54,909 nt of DNA from contig NZ_QJKM01000001.1 of the NCBI RefSeq assembly GCF_003425685.1, positions 1 to 54,909 of the forward strand. Reading direction: 5' to 3'. A program made the translations under genes and the position numbers. Of the stretch, positions 8,843-16,826 are shown piece by piece. Within the stretch, counting starts at the first letter, position 1, and each line of letters starts with the position of its first letter. A model generated the notes under the pieces. The model had not been told where the DNA came from. It did no database searches and was given only the letters and a program-made list of their open reading frames with translations. Source of the DNA: Rhizobium terrae. GTDB taxonomy: Bacteria > Pseudomonadota > Alphaproteobacteria > Rhizobiales > Rhizobiaceae.

Positions 8843-9712
8843 TTGGTCACGATCGTATGCATCAAATGGGGAGACAAGTTCGCCGCCAGCCACGTCAATG
8901 CGTTATACGCAGGTGTCTTGAGGAACATGGAGGAGCCGTTTGATTTCGTGTGCCTCACAGACGACGGTCGGGGCCTCGTCCGCAGCATAGAAGTCCAACC
9001 GATTCCGGACCTCGGCCTTTCCGAAAGGGGATGGCAAAGAGGATGCTGGCCGAAGCTCGCAGTCTTTGCGCCCTGGCTGTTTCCTCCGTTCGAACCCGTG
9101 CTTTTCCTTGATCTCGACATACTAATCCAGGGTTCTCTTGCGCCCTTCATCGACGTGGTGCGCAAGCGCCGCCAGCTCGTCATCCAACGGGAGTGGAATC
9201 CCGATCTTTGGAGTTTCCTGCCCCATGGCCTGAGGCCTGATCGCGGTGCCCAGTCCTCTATTTTTGGCTTCTATCCCATCGAACTCGAATACATTTATCG
9301 GGATTTCATGGCCCGGAGGGATGAAATCGTCGCTTCCTTTCGCAACGACCAAACCTATTTAACCGAGGTGGCCGCCCGCCGGAGCTATTGGCCGCCGGAA
9401 TTCTGCGTGAGTTTCAAGCGGGCTTGCACCCGCTATTATCCGTTCAATCTCGTCTTCCGGACCATCAAGCAGCCCAAGAAAGCAAAGGTCGTGGTCTTCC
9501 ATGGGAAGCCACGTCCCTGGGAAACCTTGGTGCGCGAAGGCGAGCGCTGGGGACCAAAACGCCGCTTCGGCATAGGACCGGTGCCCTGGATCGAACAGTA
9601 TTTCCGGCAGGCCGATGTCATTACCGAAAGACTTGGTCGGGAACCATGTGTGCGTACGCTGACGGATGGGAGCAATGCCATACGCCCCCTCGATACCAGC
9701 TCGCTGCAATGA
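8843..9712 (+). CDS. Glycosyltransferase, GT-A fold (GT8-like)
   Basis: A cytoplasmic sugar transferase by fold. The 289-residue protein opens with a beta strand (MVTIVCIKWGDKFAASHVNAL) and carries the metal/nucleotide DxD motif at residues 90-92 in PVLFLDLDILIQGSL. Typical GT-A context follows: SSIFGFYPIE, a FRNDQTYLTE segment and a late VVFHGKPRPWE. It starts with TTG behind GGAG with seven-base spacing. It has no membrane segment. Acceptor and donor are unknown. The next gene, 15 bp downstream, is a receiver-like protein, and the two may be co-transcribed. Confidence 0.75.
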   Translation: MVTIVCIKWGDKFAASHVNALYAGVLRNMEEPFDFVCLTDDGRGLVRSIEVQPIPDLGLSERGWQRGCWPKLAVFAPWLFPPFEPVLFLDLDILIQGSLAPFIDVVRKRRQLVIQREWNPDLWSFLPHGLRPDRGAQSSIFGFYPIELEYIYRDFMARRDEIVASFRNDQTYLTEVAARRSYWPPEFCVSFKRACTRYYPFNLVFRTIKQPKKAKVVVFHGKPRPWETLVREGERWGPKRRFGIGPVPWIEQYFRQADVITERLGREPCVRTLTDGSNAIRPLDTSSLQ

Positions 9713-9727
9713 GCTGGCTGCACAAAC

Positions 9728-10105
9728 ATGGTTTCGCTTCAGAGAACTACCGCCACGGATGGCAACATACTTTTATACGTCATCAACACCGTTATTGCGG
9801 CCAGATTGAATGATGTGCTGATGCAACATGCATTTGCCGTCACCACGGTCCACAACGGGAACGGGCTGGCGGAGGCCGCGGCGCGTGGCTCGTACGACGC
9901 CATCGTCACCGGTACGACACAAATTTCCGAAGTCAGGTCACACCTGCTTCAGCCGATCATCAACTACGAGATATTCGTTCATGACCCGGTTCCAAGCACG
10001 GCGGTACCTTCATCCGGCCGGAGCCGTTTCGATGCGGATGAGTTTATCAAGCGGATTCGTTTTCACGCGATCGAACGCCATCGCCGGAGGGGCGATCAAG
10101 ATTAA
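9728..10105 (+). CDS. Small receiver-like protein lacking phosphorylation residues
   Basis: A 125-residue protein whose layout follows a CheY-type receiver: a first strand NILLYVINTVIAARLNDVL, then a helix, then AVTTVHNGNGLAEAA, then GSYDAIVTG. The acidic pair after strand 1 (normally DD) is replaced by IN, and the phospho-acceptor Asp at the end of strand 3 by Gly/Thr, so it should not be phosphorylated. Such pseudo-receivers usually act by protein contact. The ribosome binding site is weak. It could also be an unrelated small alpha/beta protein; function unknown. Confidence 0.5.
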   Translation: MVSLQRTTATDGNILLYVINTVIAARLNDVLMQHAFAVTTVHNGNGLAEAAARGSYDAIVTGTTQISEVRSHLLQPIINYEIFVHDPVPSTAVPSSGRSRFDADEFIKRIRFHAIERHRRRGDQD

Positions 10106-10255
10106 GGCATTCTGCGGAGCAGGGATATCAGCATCGCTACATCGCAAATCGATCTGATAACAGGATGAGAATGATGATCGGGCCAGCCAGCAGAGCCGCC
10201 AGGATGATCGCGGAAAAAATTGACCTCACCGCGAAACGAAGCAGGGACTTGTAAA

Positions 10256-11815
10256 TCATGCCGTGACTCCACGAGCATCCCTGGAACTTGCAGGAGTGGA
10301 CCTCGCGCGGGTCAGGCGGCGTGTCAGGCTTTCGATATACGACAGGATGACGGGCACGACGACGAGCGTCAGGGTAGTCGAGCTGATCAACCCGCCGACG
10401 ACAGCGTGGGCCATGGGAGCGCGCTGTGCGCCTCCTCCCGCTGCCGCCAAAGCCAACGGCATCATGCCGAAGATCATCGCGAGCGTGGTCATGATGATCG
10501 GCCGGAACCGAACTGTGCCGGCGTTGACGAGAGCATCGACGATAGGCAATCCTCGTTTGAGTTCCCGATTGGCGAAATCGACCAGCAAGATGCCGTTTTT
10601 GGTGACGAGGCCCATCAGCATGATGAAGCCGATCATCGAGAACATGTTGATGGTGCTTCCGGAAACGAGAAGACCTATCAATACGCCCACGAGCGATAAC
10701 GGAAGCGCGGCCATGATCGCTATCGGTTGGACGAGGCTTCCGAACTGAGACGCCAGCACGACATAGATGAAGATTATCCCCATAATCAGTGCCTTGAACA
10801 TGCTGGTCGACGCCTTCTGAATATCTTCGGCGTCGCCTCCGAATTTGATGTGGTAGCCGGACGGCAGCTTCTGACCGGCTATCAGAGCTTCCAGTTCGGA
10901 CGTGGCGTCTCCGACAGCACCCTCTGGCACGTCGGCGGAAATCATGACTTCCCGAGACATGCCAAGGCGGCGGATTTCCGAGGGGGCAGGCTCCAAGCCT
11001 ATATCCGCAACCTGGCCAAGATGGATTATGCGAGGAGAAGTGCGCCCATCGGCGGACGGTATCGTGATCATCAATTCTCGAATGGCTGCCGCATCGGCAC
11101 GCTGGCTAACGGGTAGCCGAACAACAATATCGCGCGTCTCTCCTTGGGCGTCAGTCCATGTCGAGACCGCCTCTCCACCAAGCAGGGGAGAGAGCAGATC
11201 AGCCAATTCAGCCATACCAACCCCCAGATCGCCTGCCTGCTCACGCTTGAGCCGGATGGAGAGGATGGATGTCGCCTCCTTGGTGCTCGAACTCACATCG
11301 ACGAGCCCAATGCGGTGCATGCCATCGATCAGGCTCGCCGCAATCCGTTGCAGATCCTCCTGATTGTCTCCCAATATGCTCATCTGGATTGAACTCGCAC
11401 CGCCGCCAAGTCCTTCCTGGAGGACGGCGATGTCTATGCCGGGAATGACGGAAAGCCGGCTACGGACAGGATTTGCAAGCGAGAGCGGCGTGGACTTGCG
11501 TTGGGCCTGAGGCACGAGGGTAACGAGAACGGCGGCTCTGTGCTTGCCCAACGTGCTGCCGTTGTTGATCGTCGAGTAGATGGAGGCAACCTCTGGAAAT
11601 TCACGCAATGCGTTTTCGATCTGCCTGATTTTCGCGGTCGTATAGTCAAGCGACGAGCCGACAGGTGTCGTCACTTTGATCTGGAAGTGTCCTTCATCCG
11701 CAATGGGAACGAATACGATATCAATCAGGGGAACCATGAAAATGCTGCCGATAAACACGCCGACCGCGAGCAGCAACGTGACAAGCCGATGGCCGAGGGT
11801 CCAAAGGATGATCAC
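10256..11815 (-). pseudogene. RND efflux permease, 5'-truncated (C-terminal half only)
   Basis: About 519 residues match only the second half of an RND pump: one membrane helix, one periplasmic loop (PTSLDYTTAK-like porter segment), then the helix bundle with GLVTKNGILLVDFANRE (relay Lys) and the final helices. The first half with the proton-relay Asp pair is absent. In the same frame the reading stops about 20 codons upstream of the first usable start (a GTG), and the preceding DNA does not continue the family sequence. No adaptor gene adjoins it. A functional pump is therefore unlikely, and this looks like a deletion remnant. The break lies near 11850, just before the inverted repeat and second two-component system. 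Confidence 0.75.
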
Positions 11816-11944
11816 TTGCTCTGACCAGTCGTTTTGTCCATCGCCATGCCATAGGCATCAACCCTTCTATTTTAGTCAGGAAGCCCACCGTCGCGTGTCG
11901 GAAGCCCGCGCAGCCGGCCAATGCCTTGTTTGCTAGGCCGGCAC

Positions 11945-11999
11945 AATTGCAGCAGCATTACCCGCATCGTTCCTTGGTCTCCGTAATGCTGCTGCAATT
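11945..11999. repeat. Perfect 17-bp inverted repeat upstream of the response regulator
   Basis: AATTGCAGCAGCATTAC (11945-11961) and its exact complement (11983-11999) flank a 21-base spacer, 40 bp before the start of the regulator at 12040. It could be an operator for autoregulation. A few T residues follow the right arm, so a weak terminator for leftward or rightward reading is the alternative. Confidence 0.65.
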
Positions 12000-12039
12000 T
12001 TTGCGGCAGATATCGGGGAGGCCGGGAAAGCAGGTGACG

Positions 12040-12711
12040 ATGCGGATATTATTGATCGAGGACGAGAAGGAGTTGGCGGCCGCGCTGGCGGTGGCGCTCA
12101 GCAAGCATGGTATCGTTATCGACCATACGACGCATCTCGCCGACGCGGCCGAGCTGGTACGCCAGAGTGACTATGACGCAATTCTCCTCGACCGCCGCCT
12201 GCCTGATGGTGAGGGCTTGAGTTTTATTCCCCTGTTACGCCGCGTCGGCAGGGATGCGCCGATCATCGTGTTGACTGCGCGCAACGAGCCGATGGAACGT
12301 GTCGAAGGTCTCGACATCGGCGCCGATGACTATCTCGGCAAGCCTTTTCTGGTCCAAGAATTGATGGCCAGGTTGCGGGCGGTTCTGCGCCGGCCGGCTG
12401 CTTTGGCGGAACTCCAGATCAATGTAGGGCGCATGGTCGTCGATCCGTTGCATCTGAGTGTGAAAGTCGATGATGTCCCGCTCGATCTGCCCAGGCGGGA
12501 ACTTCTCGTCCTCTCCGCACTCGCCAAGCGGCGAGACAAGACGGTCCTTCGCTCTACGCTCGAAGCCGCGGTCTATAACTACGAAGAGGAAATTCAGTCG
12601 AACGCACTCGATGCCCATATTTCCAGGCTGCGCAAGCGATTATCGGACGCTGGAGCCGGCGTTTCGATTCACAACATCCGCGGCGTCGGATATCTCCTGA
12701 AGGAAGAATGA
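12040..12711 (+). CDS. OmpR-family response regulator, two-component system 2
   Basis: A transcription regulator of the QseB/TctD type. The receiver has ILLIEDEKELAAAL (acidic residues), phospho-acceptor Asp 51 in DAILLDRRLPDGEGL, IIVLTARNE and the Lys in DDYLGKPFLVQE. The winged helix starts at about 125 and includes LPRRELLVLSALAKR and NALDAHISRLRKRL. The open frame reaches back to a TTG at 11926, but the ATG at 12040 gives the exact family N-terminus and has AGGTG just before it. The stop overlaps the kinase start by four bases (ATGA). Confidence 0.92.
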   Translation: MRILLIEDEKELAAALAVALSKHGIVIDHTTHLADAAELVRQSDYDAILLDRRLPDGEGLSFIPLLRRVGRDAPIIVLTARNEPMERVEGLDIGADDYLGKPFLVQELMARLRAVLRRPAALAELQINVGRMVVDPLHLSVKVDDVPLDLPRRELLVLSALAKRRDKTVLRSTLEAAVYNYEEEIQSNALDAHISRLRKRLSDAGAGVSIHNIRGVGYLLKEE

Positions 12712-14051
12712 CAGGCATGGCTCAGACGAGGAATCCTTCGCTCTGGTGGCGGCTGAGTTGGCAGCTCAGCCTTGTCATCATTGTCGTGGTCGTTTCGGTG
12801 ATCATTGGGCTCTGCATTTGGGCGGCTACGATCATGTCGCCGAACATAGCGATGGAAGGAAAGATCGTCTCGGTGATAGCCCAGGCTGCGGTTCTCGACC
12901 GTGAGGGAAATATGCACCTGTTGGAAACGCCGGGAATGAAGGCGCTCAAAGAGGAGAACGGCGCTTTATGGTTCGTTGCGGCCACCACGAAAGGTGCATC
13001 CGTATCATATGGAACCATTCCCCCAGCTTACACCACGCTCGCTCCTTTGGTTCATTTGTTCGATGATGCGGATATAAGAGGGTCTGCGACGACAAATGAA
13101 ATCGCAACGATTGAAAACGTCGAAACAGCGATCGGTGAAGTTCGGATTCTATTTGGAGGCGTGGCTGACAAGGGCTGGCCGGTTCTTGCTCTTTTGGCCC
13201 GTAGCTACCCGATCTATATATCTTTGATCGCGATTGCTCTTCCCGCGATTTTCCTCGCGGTTCCTCACATCGTCGGGCGCGCCTTAACGAAAGTCAGCGA
13301 TGTAGCCGGCAAGGCGGCCGAGATCGATCCACGCCGTCATGGTGCGCGCCTGCCGGTGGACGGAATTCCCAAGGAAGTTGCTCCGCTGGTGATCGCGTTC
13401 AATGGAGCACTGGAGCGGTTGGAGGGCGAATTCAAGAAGCGCCGGCGTTTCCTGATCGATGCTGCGCATGAACTGCGAACGCCGATTGCCATCATGCAGA
13501 CACGGATCGATGGAATGCCTGAACGGCAGCAGGAGCGAAGACGACTTTTGAACGACGTGGCCCGCTTGGCCGAAACGGCGGAGCAACTCCTCGATTTCGA
13601 ACGCAATGATCAGGCCGTCATGCTGAATGAGCCGATGGATCTCGTCGAAATCGCAAGATCGGCTGTTGCCGATCTTGCCCCTCTTGCGATTGCAGGGGGC
13701 TATCAGATTTCGTTTCAGAATGATCTGGAAGCTATCGAGCGAAAAGGCAACCCTCCTGCTCTTTTGAGAGCGGTCGCAAACTTGATCCGCAACGCCATCG
13801 ATCACGGCGGCAATTCCGGAATGATCATGGTCTTCGTTTCGAAGGACGGACGTATCGAAGTTTCCGACGAGGGGCCGGGCATACCGCCTGAGCATCAAGA
13901 ATTCGTCTTTGAACCGTTTTATCGTGTCACTCCCAAAAATGCCGGAGCCGGTCTCGGTTTGAGCCTTGTCAGGCAGGTGGCCGCGAACCATGGCGGTCAA
14001 GTCAGCATCAAGAGTGCTGAGACAGGAACCCAAGTTGCTATCCACCTTTAA
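12708..14051 (+). CDS. Sensor histidine kinase (QseC/TctE-like), two-component system 2
   Basis: Membrane kinase partner of the regulator at 12040. Of 447 residues, membrane segments are at about 20-44 and 168-188, with a periplasmic domain between them. A HAMP-like linker follows, then the H-box RRRFLIDAAHELRTPIAIMQ with His 254. The ATP-binding part has NLIRNAIDHGG, DEGPGIPPEH and AGLGLSLVRQV. Translation is coupled to the regulator (ATGA overlap); a second ATG nine bases in is also possible. The pair sits beside the truncated RND gene, which may once have been its target. Confidence 0.9.
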   Translation: MTGMAQTRNPSLWWRLSWQLSLVIIVVVVSVIIGLCIWAATIMSPNIAMEGKIVSVIAQAAVLDREGNMHLLETPGMKALKEENGALWFVAATTKGASVSYGTIPPAYTTLAPLVHLFDDADIRGSATTNEIATIENVETAIGEVRILFGGVADKGWPVLALLARSYPIYISLIAIALPAIFLAVPHIVGRALTKVSDVAGKAAEIDPRRHGARLPVDGIPKEVAPLVIAFNGALERLEGEFKKRRRFLIDAAHELRTPIAIMQTRIDGMPERQQERRRLLNDVARLAETAEQLLDFERNDQAVMLNEPMDLVEIARSAVADLAPLAIAGGYQISFQNDLEAIERKGNPPALLRAVANLIRNAIDHGGNSGMIMVFVSKDGRIEVSDEGPGIPPEHQEFVFEPFYRVTPKNAGAGLGLSLVRQVAANHGGQVSIKSAETGTQVAIHL

Positions 14052-14233
14052 TCGGGAAAGCTCTCGGCAATTGAGTCGTGTTGCGCAGGCCGGCCCTGGC
14101 GGCGATGAAGATGGTGACTGACGGCGAGATCGCTCCGGGCAATGACGCCCAGTCCCGGCGGTGCAAGCTTGTAATGTTGCGGCAATCCTTCATCCCCAGG
14201 GTCGCCCATGTATAGTGACGGAGGCCAGAAGGC
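14052..14233. other. Intergenic, no gene recognised
   Basis: The gap between the kinase and the lipoprotein gene shows no convincing coding frame or hairpin terminator. The promoter of the lipoprotein gene probably lies in its second half. Confidence 0.4.
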
Positions 14234-15121
14234 GTGAGCAACAATCCATTTTTCAGCTTATTTTTAGGAATTGTCGGAAGATCGCCCATCTTTCTGGCGC
14301 GATCGTTAAGCGTGGCAGTGCCGCTGACCTTAGGCCTGGCGGGATGTCAATCGGTGCCGTTAAAAGAAGCGGGGACGCTGACGTCGTACAGCAAGCTCGG
14401 GCCGCCGAAGGGCACTTTTTCCAAGAAACGGTTCCATGTCGACGGGCAGCATTTGGCCGCAGTGAAAACCGTCCGCATCGTGCCGACGACGTTTTCCTTC
14501 AACGCCGCTTCCCGCATCAAATCGGAGGCCGATCGCGCTTTGGTGTCGAATGCGCTGGATCGGGCACTGTGCGTTGCGCTGAGCGACAAATACCAGATGG
14601 TTCCTGCCGACCAGCCTGCAGACCTGACCGTTCGCTCGGTCGTCGCAGACATCGTTCCGACAGACAAGACACTCGCGGGCGTATCAACCGCCGTTACGGT
14701 AGGCACCGGGTTTGTGCTCCCCGTCAGCGTACCGAGGTTGCCATTCGGGCTCGGAGGTCTGGCCGTGGAGGCCGAGGCGATCGATGCCGGCGGCCTGCAA
14801 AGTGCAGCGATGGTTTGGGCCAGAGGTGCGAATTCGATCCAGGACAATCCCCGTGTTTCGCAGGTCGGCGACGCCTATAACATGGCCACGAAATTCGCCA
14901 ATGAATTCTCCCGTGTGCTGATCTCCGGCAAGGAGCCGAAGATGCTGGACATTTCTCTGCCTTCGCGGCAACGCGCGCAATCCTGGCTGGGTGGAAAACC
15001 CAAATATGCTGCGTGCGACGCGTTCGGTCGAGCGCCGGGATTGGTCGGGGTGATCGCGGCCAAATACGGCGCACCGCCCGAATGGACCGACAAGAAACCG
15101 AAGTCTCTGGCAGCGCGCTGA
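14234..15121 (+). CDS. DUF3313-type lipoprotein
   Basis: A 295-residue predicted lipoprotein. The signal peptide ends in the lipobox LGLAGCQS, so Cys 38 would be lipidated. The mature part resembles the DUF3313 family (KRFHVDGQHLAAVKTVRIVP, then LDRALCVALSDKYQMV and DLTVRSVVADIVPTDK). The start is GTG with GGAGG and GAAGG upstream. Family function is not established; members are envelope proteins. A strong hairpin 64 bp after the stop probably ends the transcript. Confidence 0.75.
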   Translation: MSNNPFFSLFLGIVGRSPIFLARSLSVAVPLTLGLAGCQSVPLKEAGTLTSYSKLGPPKGTFSKKRFHVDGQHLAAVKTVRIVPTTFSFNAASRIKSEADRALVSNALDRALCVALSDKYQMVPADQPADLTVRSVVADIVPTDKTLAGVSTAVTVGTGFVLPVSVPRLPFGLGGLAVEAEAIDAGGLQSAAMVWARGANSIQDNPRVSQVGDAYNMATKFANEFSRVLISGKEPKMLDISLPSRQRAQSWLGGKPKYAACDAFGRAPGLVGVIAAKYGAPPEWTDKKPKSLAAR

Positions 15122-15185
15122 CAACATTCCGCTCAAGGAGCAGGATTACCCCATGGATCAGCCGGTCACCCCAGGCTGATTGGAT

Positions 15186-15225
15186 GAACGGGTTGGTGGC
15201 TGGCAACCCAGCCACCAACCCGTTC
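15186..15225 (+). terminator. Strong hairpin after the lipoprotein gene
   Basis: An 18-bp perfect stem (GAACGGGTTGGTGGCTGG and its complement) with the loop CAAC. There is no T run after it, so it may terminate poorly or protect the transcript end. The rest of 15122-15439 holds no recognised gene. Confidence 0.6.
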
Positions 15226-15439
15226 GCCCGCCGTCACCCGGCAACAAGCCCGATGTCTCCTATGGTCCGATCCGGTTGCTCTGGTGATCGCCGACTGCGC
15301 CTTTTCCATCCGGATGGTGTCGGACGGCAGAGTGTGCGAGGCCGCGACTTCAATCTCTGCAATGCTGCGGCAATCCGGTGCCTGCACGATTTCCAGAGTT
15401 TCACCGCCGGATATCTTCGGCCAAACGGGAGTTCGATCA

Positions 15440-15898
15440 ATGTGTGAGCTTGATGAGGATCGGAAAAAATACGCGCGTCAATTGAAGAGGCAGGTGCCTT
15501 GGACTTTGCTGCGCCAGATTGCGCCGGGAAGGGTGGTCCGGACTGGACGATCGGTGTCGTTTACCTCGTTCGTCGCCCTCGTTGGTCTTTGCATCTCATC
15601 GCATGCCATTCCGGCGGCCGTGCCTTCGCCAGAAGTGAAAAAAACATGCGGTGCGGAAATCCGGGCTATGTGCCTGCGCCCATGGCGGCTGACACCGGAC
15701 GCGATCTCGGCGTGCGTGGAAGAAAATCATTCGAAGCTTTCACCCACATGCCAGGCTTTCTGGCAGACGGCTCATATGTGCCAGCTGGAAATGAAAAATG
15801 TCTGCGGTGGGCTCAATCCATTTACAATCAAAAGCTGCCTCAAAAACTCCAGGAGTCAATTTTCTCAGACGTGTCAGCGGACGTTGGATACGGATTGA
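15440..15898 (+). CDS. Secreted protein with two cysteine-rich repeats
   Basis: A protein of about 152 residues with a basic N-region and a hydrophobic segment (SVSFTSFVALVGLCISSHA) that looks like a late signal peptide. The rest is two tandem copies of a four-cysteine unit: TCGAEIRAMC followed by ISACVEENHSKLSPTC, then MCQLEMKNVC followed by IKSCLKNSRSQFSQTC. Each opens with C-x7-C. This resembles the cysteine-rich (GLG1-like) repeats found in small alphaproteobacterial periplasmic proteins. The ATG at 15440 has GGGAG nine bases before it and is preferred to a frame opening 52 codons upstream. Function unknown. Confidence 0.6.
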   Translation: MCELDEDRKKYARQLKRQVPWTLLRQIAPGRVVRTGRSVSFTSFVALVGLCISSHAIPAAVPSPEVKKTCGAEIRAMCLRPWRLTPDAISACVEENHSKLSPTCQAFWQTAHMCQLEMKNVCGGLNPFTIKSCLKNSRSQFSQTCQRTLDTD

Positions 15899-15939
15899 AG
15901 CTTCCGATGTCCGGACCATTGGCCGAGGCCGGGTTCATG

Positions 15940-16815
15940 TCACCGGCGGGCGGTGGTCACATAGCTGCGGATGACATCGCCAAGTTTTGCCAGATTGGTC
16001 TTGAGCGCGTCATAATCGGGGATCTTCTCCCGGGTCTGTTCGTCCATGTAAAGTTTCCGATTGAGTTCGATCTGAATGCTGTGGCGATTTCTGGAGGGGG
16101 CGCTGTAGGCAGAGACCAACTCGGCGCCGCGAAATGGGATGTTCAGCGAAACTGAATAACCGAAACTTTCCAGCGTCTCGACGACCAGTTTGACGAAATC
16201 CGGTTCACTAGCCTGTCCGTCGTAGTCACCGACCACGATATCCTTACGAACGGTTCCGGGGGGATCGGGCGAAAGCACATGGCCGATTGCCGGCATCGAG
16301 TGGCAGTTGACGTGATAGACCCGGCCGAACGCGGCATGCGTCTCGTCGAGCAGCCGGACGAGTTCGCGGTGATAAGGCCGCCAATAGGTGTCGATCCGGT
16401 TTTCCAGCTCCTTGACGGTGAACTTGCGACCATACATGAGAGTGTTGCCCCAGGCGTAACGCCATGTAAGACCCATGCCGCGGCGGGCAGAGGCGCTGTC
16501 GCGGACCGGGTGTGGCCAGTCGCCCTCGACCATTTCCAGATCTATATCCTTCAATGAGCGGTTCAAATCGAGGAAGCTGCGGGGGAAGTGCGCAATCAGC
16601 AGCGGTGCTCCGATCGACGGCGCAAAGCCGAAGAGATCGTCCACATGGGTGTCGGCCGCGACACGCACCAGTTCGTCCGAGGCGACGCGTTCGAAATCTG
16701 GAATAATGAGCCCGCTATGGGGTGAATCGAAGACCAGCGGAATGGGTGGCGCGGTTGGCGGAGTGATTTTTAGGACGCCATCGATCTCGACGGGGGCGAA
16801 ATTCAGCTCTGTCAT
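15940..16815 (-). CDS. N-formylglutamate amidohydrolase family protein
   Basis: A zinc amidohydrolase family that removes formate or another acyl group from glutamate, as in histidine degradation (HutG type). The 291 residues carry the family signatures DSPHSG (about 30-35), HFPRSFLDLNRS (about 77-88), RRGMGLTWRY and YHVNCHSMPAIG with putative metal ligands. No signal peptide. It is the last gene of the operon descending from 24923, 11 bp after the GGT-like gene. No other histidine-degradation gene is present, so a role in breaking down the imported amide or peptide is more likely than classical HutG activity. Confidence 0.82.
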   Translation of the reverse strand: MTELNFAPVEIDGVLKITPPTAPPIPLVFDSPHSGLIIPDFERVASDELVRVAADTHVDDLFGFAPSIGAPLLIAHFPRSFLDLNRSLKDIDLEMVEGDWPHPVRDSASARRGMGLTWRYAWGNTLMYGRKFTVKELENRIDTYWRPYHRELVRLLDETHAAFGRVYHVNCHSMPAIGHVLSPDPPGTVRKDIVVGDYDGQASEPDFVKLVVETLESFGYSVSLNIPFRGAELVSAYSAPSRNRHSIQIELNRKLYMDEQTREKIPDYDALKTNLAKLGDVIRSYVTTARR

Positions 16816-16826
16816 GATAGCCTCAT

